From the IMG/VR virus record IMGVR_UViG_3300028802_000041, positions 1 to 38,401 of that record: a DNA stretch of 38,401 nucleotides; one strand, written 5' to 3'. Positions 8,850-15,547 of this stretch are shown piece by piece. The stretch is from a virus. The notes beneath the pieces were generated by a model, which was given only the letters and a program-made list of their open reading frames with translations, searched no databases and was not told the origin of the DNA. Both the position numbers and the translations under genes were made by a program. How positions within the stretch are numbered: position 1 is the first letter of the stretch; each line of letters opens with the position of its first letter.

Positions 8850-9464
8850 TCATTTCAACCAACAATTCTCTGGAAGCCTGCTCATTTGGCTGTCGTTCAA
8901 GTTGGATTTCAGAATGTCCATAGGGACGTTAATCTTCGCTTTCAGGCTGAATCCCGAAACCTTACAAGATCGTAGATTGGCATCGTGGACTCCTGAGAAC
9001 CCTTCCGCAACCATATTCCCCGCTTCATCGAGAGGTTGTCTATTACACGCGGCGCAACCTATTGGCGATTGATTCATGGCACATCCTACGCAAATGGCCG
9101 CACGCGCTTGGGATTCTTCAGCGGGAATCCTGCGCACGCGAGCCTCAATCATCTTGCGAGCGATCATCTTCGTCCCTTCGGTGACCTGCGCGATATTAAA
9201 TCCATAACCTCCGATTGGTGGACACGGCCAGCCTCCTTCCGAACACCATTCTCCATCCAAAGTCGCGCATAGTTGGTCTTGTATCGTTTGTTCCCATTGT
9301 AAGCCCAGAGGCAAGTTATTCGCGATGCAGTGGAGGCGGCAAAGATATATGAAGTCCGTGTAACTCGGACAACTGCCCGTCGGCGGAACAAAATGACCTG
9401 TCTCTGGACAGCGCCATTTGAATCCACCGGGAATGGTTATGCCAAGGCTGTTAAGGCTTCGCAT
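8850..9464 (-). CDS. cysteine-rich, probably zinc-binding protein
   Basis: The 204-residue protein has many cysteines, with a CVGCAMNQSPIGCAACN cluster at about 124-140 that fits a zinc-binding knuckle, and further Cys around a WRCPETGHFVPP segment near the N-terminus. It overlaps its upstream neighbour by 14 bases. It is placed between terminase and portal. No enzyme motif is visible; a structural or DNA-binding role is possible. Confidence 0.65.
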   Translation of the reverse strand: MRSLNSLGITIPGGFKWRCPETGHFVPPTGSCPSYTDFIYLCRLHCIANNLPLGLQWEQTIQDQLCATLDGEWCSEGGWPCPPIGGYGFNIAQVTEGTKMIARKMIEARVRRIPAEESQARAAICVGCAMNQSPIGCAACNRQPLDEAGNMVAEGFSGVHDANLRSCKVSGFSLKAKINVPMDILKSNLNDSQMSRLPENCWLK

Positions 9465-9768
9465 CGTATTGTTCGTTGAGATTGGCGAGTGCCTCGGTCA
9501 GTGATTCATCAATCTGTTGAATGGATGGACGACCATGAGAGTGCGTGAGCGCAATATCCAGGCGAGAGATTGGGAATCCATCCTGATGCGTGCGTGTAGT
9601 CCATGCCAGTCGAATCCCAACAACTTTTGAAGATGTGCTGTTTATTTCCTTCAGTTTTTCGGAGGCGAAAACGTTGAATATGTAGATTACTTTTTCAATC
9701 GTGGAGTCGCCTTCAAGAAACAACTCGTCACGGTTGAAGTCCGGTCCTTTAATAACGTCGGTTGTCAT
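9451..9768 (-). CDS. hypothetical protein, 105 aa
   Basis: The start at ATG 9768 was chosen because it overlaps the stop of a 53-residue upstream gene as ATGA; a longer reading from TTG 9840 would overlap that gene by most of its length. The product is alpha/beta, opens MTTDVIKGPDFNRDELFLEG and contains a strand-rich middle. No cysteine cluster or membrane segment. No family recognised. Confidence 0.6.
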   Translation of the reverse strand: MTTDVIKGPDFNRDELFLEGDSTIEKVIYIFNVFASEKLKEINSTSSKVVGIRLAWTTRTHQDGFPISRLDIALTHSHGRPSIQQIDESLTEALANLNEQYDAKP

Positions 9769-9926
9769 GCGGCAAACGAGATTTGTTCCTTGTGAGTCGG
9801 GCAGAACGGTGTACATGGAAACCAACCGCAGTGCGGACAACTCTTGGAAATTAGATTCCTCATATATTCCACCAGTTTGTCAGAACCGTATGGTTTGTTT
9901 TGTATCTGTTTCTTCTTTTTCTTCAT
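9765..9926 (-). CDS. 53-aa lysine-rich zinc-finger-like microprotein
   Basis: This gene is short enough to be easily missed. ATG 9926 overlaps the upstream stop (ATGA, 9923-9926) and its own TGA overlaps the next ATG (9765-9768), so it fills exactly the space between two genes. The product starts MKKKKKQIQNK and ends with SCPHCGWFPCTPFCPTH, giving a Cys/His set (CxxC-x4-C-x3-C-x2-H) able to hold zinc. The basic N-terminus suggests nucleic-acid contact. Coupling on both sides makes translation likely. Function is unknown. Confidence 0.7.
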   Translation of the reverse strand: MKKKKKQIQNKPYGSDKLVEYMRNLISKSCPHCGWFPCTPFCPTHKEQISFAA

Positions 9927-10141
9927 ACCGCCCCAAAATTGAGTCTGGATTGAATGATTAGCATCTCATCCAAATCCGATTCCATTTGTTCTGCCCATAC
10001 TTTATTTTTTAACGTAGAGCGTCCAAGCTTTTGTTCATGATCTGCTAGGCACATCCTTAGATATTCTATTCCGTTGTCGATGGCTTTTTTGGCAGATACC
10101 AAATCCTCATGAGTAATGGTGTGGGTGATCGAATTGTTCAT
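9923..10141 (-). CDS. hypothetical helical protein, 72 aa
   Basis: A mostly helical product (HEDLVSAKKAIDNGIEYLRMCL, then a second helix ending IIQSRLNFGAV). It overlaps the terminase stop by ATGA and the zinc-finger microprotein start by ATGA. Position directly after terL in transcription order is compatible with a packaging accessory, but nothing in the sequence proves it. Confidence 0.6.
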   Translation of the reverse strand: MNNSITHTITHEDLVSAKKAIDNGIEYLRMCLADHEQKLGRSTLKNKVWAEQMESDLDEMLIIQSRLNFGAV

Positions 10142-11910
10142 GCTGCATCTCCCACCGGTTCCTCAACCGGATCATTGTTCGGAAGGTCATCTGGATCATA
10201 GAAGTCATATTTTCGCATGACGGCCTCCCAACTGTTCGAGGCTTTAGGCTGAAAGCCAGCATTGGCACCGAGACGAGCGCGACATAGCTCGATGAGGACC
10301 ACAATCGCGTCGGCATGGTCTGGAGAGCGTCCGATTTTCTTTTTGCATTCCTCTTTTGTATCGAGGCAAATCTTGGGTTTCTTGATCGTGTATTCGCGTG
10401 AGCAAAATTGGACTGTGGCTTCATGGTAAAGCCCCTTCAACTGATCCGACAACAGGAATTCCCTGGCGGAATACCAGAGTTCGGTGACGCGGCGATCGTA
10501 CACCTCATCACTTGGACGCGGATCAGCACTTGAGGACGATTTGGCAGATGGAGCGCCACCGAATTCAACGCGCAATACATCGCCCCATTCCTGTTTGAGC
10601 ACTGCATATACGCCTCGCCCTGTCCCGGTGGCATCCATCGCGAACTTTTCGGGCCTGATTCTGCGTTTATCGCACTCGACCATGACGCGACGTGCAATTT
10701 GATAGTCGATCACGTCTTTGGAGGTTGGATCGGCTTGGATATTGATGAATTCCTTGAGTTGAATTCCAATTCTTTGGTTTGGAAGGTCGCCATAGTCGGC
10801 GAATTGGAGAATACAACCGTCCCCGCCAAAAGCCGGGTCAAGAGATGCGATTGGTTCGCTGTATGACTGCCAAATGAACTTTCCGTATCCATATTTCTCG
10901 ACCATTACCTCATCAAAAATGGTTTTCAGTACACCGGCAGGAGTCCAAAACCCACGCGCCGAACTCCATAGCTGAATTGTCTGCCGTTCCTGACTGTTGG
11001 CTCTCGCGGCTGTATAATCCTCGTATGTGTAGAGGTATTTATAGAGGGTTTTGCCAGCTACCACGTTGGGAGATTTGAATCCGTCGAAGTGATCTGCCCT
11101 GCCTGATGGGAGATTCCATTTTTCTACTCCCTTGGTTTTCCAGGTCGATGATTCCACTGAAATACTCGGCCAACCAGCAGCGGGTTCGCAACAATACCCG
11201 TGGATATCCAGGTGGGAAATAGCGTTTCCAATGGTGAGGATGGTCAAATCCTGGCATCCAACTCGAATATTTGGAATGGTCTCCATGATCGCCTCGGAGG
11301 TTCCCGGTGCTTCATCGATGATCACCAAAATACGAGGGCAATGGAGTCCCTTAAGATTCTCGACCGCTGCGGCCAGTTCTCCCCCTTGAATAGCTACCCC
11401 AGCAATGGCATGTTTCGCGTCGTCTTTCGCGGCCTTCAACATCGTTTGGCTGTCGATCATGTGTCCGAACACGTATGGGCCGCGGCACAATTCAGAATGA
11501 ACAGCTTGAATGGTGGGCCAGATACGGCGTTTCAACATCCCTTTGCTTGAACTGACCAGGGTGACTGCGCTTTTGTGTGGATTAGCGGCAAACCAGAGCA
11601 CGGCGTAGATGGCTGCGCAATGGGTCTTACCGGCACTCGCACAGCCGGTCCAATTTATCGACCTCACGATTGTCTTGCCGTCCTTGTAAGCGTAAGAGTC
11701 ATCGCACAAAGAACGGAATTGCCATTCGATCCACGGGTTCCATTCGAGTTTAGGGAGTGCATCTTTGCAATAATTCCTGAAATGATCAAACATGCTGATG
11801 CCGCCACTTGCCAGAGAGCCGCCATTTCTAAACCCAATAATCTCCAACTGCGGCATCGTGACGCGCTGGTGATAGAGGATGCCGTAGGGCTTTAGTTTGT
11901 AGACTGGCAT
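10138..11910 (-). CDS. terL: terminase large subunit (packaging ATPase and nuclease)
   Basis: The motor that cuts concatemeric DNA and pumps it into the prohead. The 590-residue protein has Walker A GCASAGKT at residues 89-96, Walker B ILVIIDE at 194-200, and an RNase H-like nuclease part with ASLDPAFGGDG near 357 and AMDATGTGRG near 425, where catalytic aspartates are expected. Length fits the family. The start codon follows directly on the stop of the upstream membrane gene (TAAATG). Downstream come small genes and then the portal. The likely small subunit lies 3.6 kb away at 15548-16156 rather than adjacent. Confidence 0.93.
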   Translation of the reverse strand: MPVYKLKPYGILYHQRVTMPQLEIIGFRNGGSLASGGISMFDHFRNYCKDALPKLEWNPWIEWQFRSLCDDSYAYKDGKTIVRSINWTGCASAGKTHCAAIYAVLWFAANPHKSAVTLVSSSKGMLKRRIWPTIQAVHSELCRGPYVFGHMIDSQTMLKAAKDDAKHAIAGVAIQGGELAAAVENLKGLHCPRILVIIDEAPGTSEAIMETIPNIRVGCQDLTILTIGNAISHLDIHGYCCEPAAGWPSISVESSTWKTKGVEKWNLPSGRADHFDGFKSPNVVAGKTLYKYLYTYEDYTAARANSQERQTIQLWSSARGFWTPAGVLKTIFDEVMVEKYGYGKFIWQSYSEPIASLDPAFGGDGCILQFADYGDLPNQRIGIQLKEFINIQADPTSKDVIDYQIARRVMVECDKRRIRPEKFAMDATGTGRGVYAVLKQEWGDVLRVEFGGAPSAKSSSSADPRPSDEVYDRRVTELWYSAREFLLSDQLKGLYHEATVQFCSREYTIKKPKICLDTKEECKKKIGRSPDHADAIVVLIELCRARLGANAGFQPKASNSWEAVMRKYDFYDPDDLPNNDPVEEPVGDAA

Positions 11911-12159
11911 TTAGTCCAAGTCTTTCTCGATTTGACAAAGCGCAATGGAAAAACACAACAACATCAGCGCGAACCACGCAACCAATCCACCGGTTCTAAA
12001 GGGTTCTTTAACCAGCAGCAACGACAGCATTGGAAGTCCGAATAGAATGCCTCCTATAAAACCAGATAGCGGATTCCAACAATGCCAGGGCTTGGGAGTC
12101 ATTGAGAACAGTCGATCTATAATAGATTTCTTGACGGCTTTGTTATTTCGTGTTTCCAT
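11911..12159 (-). CDS. two-span membrane protein, 82 aa
   Basis: Two hydrophobic segments (about residues 33-50 and 57-75) follow a basic N-terminus, predicting two membrane spans with a short loop between them. It ends directly before the terL start. A holin-like topology is present, but the gene lies in the packaging module away from the other membrane genes, so I do not call it a holin. Confidence 0.6.
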   Translation of the reverse strand: METRNNKAVKKSIIDRLFSMTPKPWHCWNPLSGFIGGILFGLPMLSLLLVKEPFRTGGLVAWFALMLLCFSIALCQIEKDLD

Positions 12160-12163
12160 CTAA

Positions 12164-12403
12164 CTACTTTGTGCGTTCGTTTTGTTTGGGCGGCGGGACT
12201 TTGTTTTGGGTCTCGCCGCTTTTTTCTTCTTCGGAGTCGTCTGGAATTTCGAATGCTTCGAGCGTGTTTCCTACTGGGAAGTGGAACTGACAGTAGTATG
12301 ATCCATTCTTGGCTTTGGTGCTCGGCAGGTCTCCGCACGTTGTGATATTGGCATCTTTGATCAGCATCCACGCGCAGCCCACCACTTTATTTTGCTCGCT
12401 CAT
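12164..12403 (-). CDS. hypothetical protein, 79 aa
   Basis: Starts MSEQNKVVGCAWMLIKD, continues with a beta-rich part containing CQFHFPVGN, and ends in a disordered acidic-basic tail (EEEKSGETQNKVPPPKQ). ATG 12403 overlaps the upstream stop as TAATG. An in-frame ATG at 12433, which has a better Shine-Dalgarno (GGTGAG, 5-base spacing), would add 10 residues and is a real alternative. Function unknown. Confidence 0.6.
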   Translation of the reverse strand: MSEQNKVVGCAWMLIKDANITTCGDLPSTKAKNGSYYCQFHFPVGNTLEAFEIPDDSEEEKSGETQNKVPPPKQNERTK

Positions 12404-12687
12404 TAGGAAGGTTTCTCGGTGATCAGAAGCCATTCCAACTCACCGATGTTAATCTGGCTTCGACCTGGAAGGGGGTTTGCTTTGCATACTTCGACTGTCT
12501 TCATGCATTGCTCGAATTCTCCTTGTCCGTCGCATAGGTAACAGATTGTTTCCACGCCATCGTCCTCGAAATCGGAGACGCCTTTGCCATTGCACTGTTC
12601 ACAGCGTTGCGGTCTTGTTTCCGATCCGCACCTTGCGCAGCGGCATTCGTAATCGCGGTCGTCGTCGGGTGGGTGGGGGGAGATCAT
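12403..12687 (-). CDS. DnaJ-type zinc-finger protein
   Basis: From ATG 12687, which has AAGGGG 7-12 bases upstream and overlaps the previous stop as ATGA, the product has 94 residues. It carries CARCGSE, CEQCNGKG and CYLCDGQG, the CxxCxGxG repeats of the DnaJ cysteine-rich domain, with two full repeats. No J domain is present. Such isolated zinc domains occur in phages as protein- or nucleic-acid-binding modules. The longer reading from 12798 would overlap two small genes and is rejected. Confidence 0.7.
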   Translation of the reverse strand: MISPHPPDDDRDYECRCARCGSETRPQRCEQCNGKGVSDFEDDGVETICYLCDGQGEFEQCMKTVEVCKANPLPGRSQINIGELEWLLITEKPS

Positions 12688-12788
12688 TCCATTCCCCTTG
12701 CTGCTCTCCACAGTGCGCGAACCAGATATGCCAAAACCAAGGATGACAATTCGATGAGGAGGACGGCGGTTAGCAAAGCGGTTTTCAT
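12684..12788 (-). CDS. 34-aa single-span membrane microprotein
   Basis: ATG 12788 overlaps the preceding stop (ATGA) and its TGA overlaps the ATG of the zinc-finger gene at 12687. The product starts MKTALLTAVLLIELSSLVL and ends with arginines, which predicts one membrane span or an uncleaved signal anchor. Overlaps on both sides argue for genuine translation. Function unknown. Confidence 0.6.
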   Translation of the reverse strand: MKTALLTAVLLIELSSLVLAYLVRALWRAARGME

Positions 12789-12961
12789 TTTTGGTCATTC
12801 CATTTTGGATCGTTCACCAACTCTCTAATCACGTCGATGGTTCCTTCCTCCTTGACGGTTTCAAGGAGCGCGGTGATCCAGTTGACGCGAGTGTCGTCGG
12901 TAAGCATTTCCACCGCGTCCGACAAGTCCACCTCACATCCGATGTATGTTTTGATTGGCAT
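12785..12961 (-). CDS. 58-aa acidic helical protein
   Basis: Reads from ATG 12961 to TGA 12785, 3 bases after the previous stop and overlapping the next start by ATGA. The product (MPIKTYIGCEVDLSDAVEML...) is acidic and helical with two tryptophans. It occupies the gap between two genes completely. No family recognised. Confidence 0.6.
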   Translation of the reverse strand: MPIKTYIGCEVDLSDAVEMLTDDTRVNWITALLETVKEEGTIDVIRELVNDPKWNDQK

Positions 12962-12964
12962 AAG

Positions 12965-13057
12965 TTATCTGTGCATCATCCAATAAATCCAGTAAAGCGT
13001 GCCGTAGAGCAGGAGGCCACATACGAGGCCGAGGCCGATTAGGTCTGCGTATCTCAT
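12965..13057 (-). CDS. 30-aa membrane microprotein
   Basis: ATG 13057 overlaps the stop of the HTH-like gene before it (ATGA). The product opens MRYADLIGLGLVCGLLLYG and is almost wholly hydrophobic, ending WMMHR, so one membrane span is predicted. It is very short, but the coupling pattern matches that of every other gene in this operon. Confidence 0.5.
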   Translation of the reverse strand: MRYADLIGLGLVCGLLLYGTLYWIYWMMHR

Positions 13058-13302
13058 TGGAGACGGTGCGAGCGGCCTTCGTTGGTCAATTTGAATCCGC
13101 CCAGCGGTATCGACGCGGGGTCAACGAAGATCACGCGGCGGTTGATGCGGAACAGCGACAGACCAGGATAGGTGCCGCGAGCGATTCGGGAATGTATTGC
13201 ACGTGGCTTTACGCCACCGCGACGCGCTTCGTCGGCGCAAAATGTTTTGAGGGGAATGGCGATCATTGGGTTGCATTGGATTGGTTGTTCGGCGTGTTTC
13301 AT
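13054..13302 (-). CDS. putative small HTH (excisionase/MerR-like) DNA-binding protein
   Basis: The 82-residue product contains ADEARRGGVKPRAIHSRIARG (split here only by its own turn) followed by a strand pair with INRRVIFVD, the arrangement of short winged HTH proteins of the excisionase type. The basic C-terminus would fit DNA contact. It is coupled by ATGA to the genes on both sides and lies shortly after the replication-initiator-like gene. A regulatory or replication accessory role is inference. Confidence 0.55.
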   Translation of the reverse strand: MKHAEQPIQCNPMIAIPLKTFCADEARRGGVKPRAIHSRIARGTYPGLSLFRINRRVIFVDPASIPLGGFKLTNEGRSHRLQ

Positions 13303-13688
13303 GCGCTATCAGCTTCGCTCTCGAATTTCCTGAGCGCCTTCCACCAGTTGGAGGGTTCCTTCATCAATCGCGTAGCCAATGAACCGGAGTCGGCCATGTG
13401 CTGTCGGTTGAGCATATCAGAGCACCATTGCGAGAACTGGTTGGATAACTTGCGCAACAATTCATACGCCCTGGCTCGTCGCTCGTCAGTGATCGGAAAG
13501 CTCAAGCTGTGACACAGAATGCGGATGGAGTCTTCTATCTTTCGGAGCCGGGCACGCAAGTCAAAGCACCGGTTGCAAGTGGCCATCGGGATCAACTTGG
13601 CTGAATCAAACTCCGGGTCGTAATCGTCGTCTATTTGAAGGCGCAGTTCGCACTTACAAATCCTGCACTTGGCTACTTTGAGTTGCAT
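13299..13688 (-). CDS. zinc-ribbon and helical-bundle protein
   Basis: N-terminal CRICKCELRL and CNRC about 30 residues later form a CxxC...CxxC zinc ribbon, followed by an arginine-rich helical region (DLRARLRKIEDSIRIL). Length is 129 residues. It overlaps the replication-initiator-like gene by 16 bases. DNA binding in replication is plausible from position but not shown. Confidence 0.6.
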   Translation of the reverse strand: MQLKVAKCRICKCELRLQIDDDYDPEFDSAKLIPMATCNRCFDLRARLRKIEDSIRILCHSLSFPITDERRARAYELLRKLSNQFSQWCSDMLNRQHMADSGSLATRLMKEPSNWWKALRKFESEADSA

Positions 13689-14458
13689 ATATCGTTTACC
13701 TCCCTCTCCAATCGATCCATTTCTTTGTCACCTACCGTCTTGACCGGTTTGTTGGATGGCTCCCTAGCAAACGACCGTGCAGAATCCAATGTTTTAGTCC
13801 AATCGTTCAATATCGCTGCAATGGAACGCGGGAAGTACTTTCCGTTGACCCGCTGATACTGCTTTAACTCCTCCAACTCCTGCGCGAAATTTGCCCGCTT
13901 TACTACTTCGACGAGAGCGGATTCTTCGAGGTAGGACCACCGGTCAACCGGGTCTCGCTCAAACATCTTACAAAGTCCATCTCGAATTGTTCCGCAAGAT
14001 GTTTCGTCACCGGACGGTAATCCTTGTTGTTCGAAAGGTCGTATTGTGGATCGCTTGCCCTTGGAAGCATTGTTCTTCGTGGAACTTCGCTCTCCCTTAG
14101 TCGTCCTATACTCCGCTTGCTTTGCCGCATTGTATTCACGCAACGCCGCCTTCTTTGCCTTTTCCCTATACTTCTGAAAATTCAACAGCCTCCACCCATC
14201 CTCACACCGCTCTATCCGCCTCCCCTCATGCGCCTGCGTCAACGTGTCCGCATCAGGACTCGATAGAACCCTTATCGCATCCTCCGAGTTCTCCAGAGTA
14301 ATGTTTGCCAACCTCGCCAACCCACTCGTAGTTACCGATGCCACCCCATCCTTGTTGCTCACCGCCAGTAACGTGATCCACGCCAGCCTCACATGATCCT
14401 TCGCCTCCCAGATACTCGACCCCACTATCTGCTGATATAACGGCGTCCATCCAGTCAT
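13673..14458 (-). CDS. winged-helix replication initiator-like protein
   Basis: The 261-residue product opens with a winged-helix-like domain (residues 1-100: WTPLYQQIVGSSIWEAKD, then LAWITLLAVSNKDGVASVTTSGLARLANI), a pattern typical of phage replication proteins of the O/DnaD group. A basic linker (about 105-145) and a C-terminal helical domain follow. It is the first gene of the left minus operon, directly behind the divergent control region, so a replisome-organising role is likely. No helicase or primase motif is seen, so host replication enzymes would be needed. Confidence 0.7.
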   Translation of the reverse strand: MTGWTPLYQQIVGSSIWEAKDHVRLAWITLLAVSNKDGVASVTTSGLARLANITLENSEDAIRVLSSPDADTLTQAHEGRRIERCEDGWRLLNFQKYREKAKKAALREYNAAKQAEYRTTKGERSSTKNNASKGKRSTIRPFEQQGLPSGDETSCGTIRDGLCKMFERDPVDRWSYLEESALVEVVKRANFAQELEELKQYQRVNGKYFPRSIAAILNDWTKTLDSARSFAREPSNKPVKTVGDKEMDRLEREVNDICNSK

Positions 14459-14461
14459 GAT

Positions 14462-14490
14462 TCATTGACATTAGTGGACTGTGTATCTTT
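14462..14490. promoter_or_regulatory. divergent promoter/operator region with TTGACA dyad
   Basis: Between the replication gene (starts 14458, minus) and a plus-strand ORF lies TTGACA...TGTCAA, an inverted pair 19 bases apart. Read on the minus strand it gives TTGACA then TAATGT after 16 bases, a fair sigma70-like promoter ending about 8 bases before the replication gene. The segment also holds a TCATTGACATT-N5-ACTGTG box repeated at 15277-15298. Promoter use is inferred from the consensus only. Confidence 0.4.
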
Positions 14491-14723
14491 GTCAAACAAT
14501 TTTGTGGAATTATTTTCTCTCCCTTCCTTGCGACTCTCCCGGTCTTATTCTCCCGACGGATGTAATCCTTGCGATGGGCGAGGACGGAAAACAAAACAGA
14601 AGCTCTATCAAATTCGCTCTAACTAGAGCCATTGAAGCTGGCAACCTACGGTTACTACAAAAGGGACAGGGCCGCAGGCCGAGCAGATATGAAAAAATTG
14701 AAACTCGCGAGAGAGGGGGTTAA
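14481..14723 (+). CDS. possible small winged-helix DNA-binding protein
   Basis: The C-terminal 45 residues (IKFALTRAIEAGNLRLLQKG followed by GRRPSRYEKI) read like the recognition helix and wing of a short HTH regulator. The upstream half is less convincing, and the start is unclear: GTG 14481, TTG 14502 or ATG 14574 are in frame and none has a Shine-Dalgarno sequence. It is transcribed away from the replication gene and is followed 8 bases later by a strong hairpin. It could be a regulator of the divergent promoter. It could also be a chance ORF. Confidence 0.4.
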   Translation: MYLCQTILWNYFLSLPCDSPGLILPTDVILAMGEDGKQNRSSIKFALTRAIEAGNLRLLQKGQGRRPSRYEKIETRERGG

Positions 14724-14731
14724 ATTAAAAC

Positions 14732-14774
14732 ATCAGCCCGCAGGTAAACTTGGCGGTTAGACCTGCGGGCTGAT
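14732..14774. terminator. 14-bp perfect hairpin, probable bidirectional terminator
   Basis: ATCAGCCCGCAGGT and its exact reverse complement are separated by 15 bases. On the minus strand the stem is followed by GTTTTAATTT, a usable T-tract for transcripts coming from the terS side. On the plus strand it directly follows the stop at 14723 but its tail is not T-rich. It also stands 10 bases before the first tRNA. Confidence 0.6.
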
Positions 14775-14784
14775 TCACGTTCTG

Positions 14785-14857
14785 GTGCTGCTAGTTTAAC
14801 TGGTTAAAACCCCCGACTGGTATTCGGGCGTTACGGGATCGTACCCCGTGCAGCACC
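14785..14857 (+). tRNA. tRNA-Thr (anticodon GGT)
   Basis: The acceptor stem GTGCTGC/GCAGCAC is perfect. The D stem is GTTT/AAAC, and the anticodon stem CCCGA/TCGGG encloses CTGGTAT, giving anticodon GGT. The T stem ACGGG/CCCGT carries the loop ATCGTAC, which departs from the usual TTC. CCA is not encoded. Total 73 bases. Confidence 0.85.
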
Positions 14858-14876
14858 CACTCTGTTCTTTGTAAAC

Positions 14877-14960
14877 GCCGGTGTGGCGAAATTGGCAACC
14901 GCAGCAGTCTTGAAAACTGCATCCTGGAAGGGATTGTGGGTTCGAATCCCCCCACCGGCA
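14877..14960 (+). tRNA. tRNA-Ser (anticodon TGA)
   Basis: The acceptor stem GCCGGTG/CACCGGC is perfect with discriminator A. The anticodon stem GCAGT/ACTGC encloses CTTGAAA (anticodon TGA). A long variable arm (ATCC...GGAT) marks a class II tRNA, and the T loop is TTCGAAT with one mismatch in its stem. CCA is not encoded. It lies 19 bases after tRNA-Thr, probably on the same transcript. Confidence 0.88.
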
Positions 14961-15365
14961 CTCAAAGATCAATTACGCGAGGAAAGTAACCTATGGAATC
15001 CTTCCAAGCAAACCTTCTATTGTACGTTATTGGACGTGGCAGCGATTAAACTTTTGTTGTTATGTTATATAACGAATTATCTAACTTATCCAAATATATA
15101 TGCTAACACCCATTAAAGAATAGTTCGCAACTGACTATACTTAAGTGCTCAAGCATATTAAGCCCATGAACAAATTGGGCAAAGACCAGGTATCTCTTCC
15201 GGTCTTATTCTCCCCTTGCATCCCCTCTTTCAGATCCAGATCATAGCATCTCCATCTCCAATACCGTTACCGGTTGTCATTGACATTTATACACTGTGCT
15301 TCTCCCCGGAGGGGAAAACGAGTATCGAGCAATTTAACTGTCCGCGGCACGAATCGCCTTTTTCT
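14961..15365. other. intergenic region, AT-rich centre, no convincing gene
   Basis: Between tRNA-Ser and the structured segment I see no ORF of credible length. The best is an 18-codon reading from ATG 14992 with GAGGAAAG upstream. Bases 15045-15130 are AT-rich and contain the palindrome GTTATATAAC (about 15063-15072). The second copies of repeat boxes B and A lie at 15194-15214 and 15277-15298, followed by TCCCCGGAGGGGA, a short hairpin. An origin or promoter could be here, but nothing proves it. Confidence 0.4.
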
Positions 15366-15482
15366 GACAAAATGAGAGTCTAGTCGCAAAGGGGTGGTAT
15401 GACTAAAAGACGCCCGGCGTCAAAGAGGGTCGGCCCGGTCTTCCTGGCCAGCGTCGGCCAAAAAGGAAGCTCTCATTTTGTC
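15366..15482. ncRNA. putative structured RNA closed by a 13-bp stem
   Basis: GACAAAATGAGAG (15366-15378) is exactly complementary to CTCTCATTTTGTC (15470-15482). Inside are smaller hairpins: TAGTC...GACTA, GACGC-CCG-GCGTC, and TGGCC-AGCGTC-GGCCA, plus two GTCGGCC direct repeats. The whole is 117 bases, GC-rich inside and AT-rich at the closing stem, without an ORF. It lies 66 bases beyond the end of the small terminase gene. On the minus strand the GACGC hairpin is followed by TTTT, so part may terminate terS transcripts. Other readings are a packaging RNA, a regulatory RNA, or a DNA structure (origin or packaging site). Confidence 0.45.
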
Positions 15483-15490
15483 TAAAACTC

Positions 15491-15510
15491 TACATTGTTC
15501 GCACAATGTA
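15491..15510. promoter_or_regulatory. operator-like dyad TACATTGT-N4-ACAATGTA
   Basis: An 8-bp perfect inverted repeat with a 4-base centre (TCGC), the size of a phage repressor site, 9 bases beyond the structured segment. The half-site ACATTGT also occurs inside the 28-nt boxes at 16272 and 22536. No promoter elements are evident next to it, so binding by a regulator is only a suggestion. Confidence 0.4.
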
Positions 15511-15547
15511 CATTATGTTCAATTCAATTCGTTGTACTGACAATGAG

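Larger units (their letters stand above)
14534..15298. repeat. two paired repeat boxes flanking the tRNA region
   Basis: Box B, CCGGTCTTATTCTCCC with CTCT just before it (20 of 21 bases alike), occurs at 14534-14554 and 15194-15214. Box A, TCATTGACATT-N5-ACTGTG, occurs at 14462-14483 and 15277-15298. All copies have the same orientation, but the order is A-B on the left and B-A on the right, so the pairs bracket the tRNA genes. They could be operators or remnants of a duplication. Confidence 0.6.

Noticed and set aside
12403-12798. 131-residue reading of the DnaJ-type zinc gene from ATG 12798
   Set aside because: Its first 37 residues overlap a 34-residue gene that is coupled by ATGA on both sides, and a strong Shine-Dalgarno supports ATG 12687.
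14253-14594. 113-residue minus ORF across the replication gene start
   Set aside because: It overlaps the well-supported replication gene in another frame and is low-complexity in its second half.
14883-15116. 77-residue plus-strand ORF
   Set aside because: Most of its first part is the tRNA-Ser gene, and the rest is AT-rich intergenic sequence without coding character.
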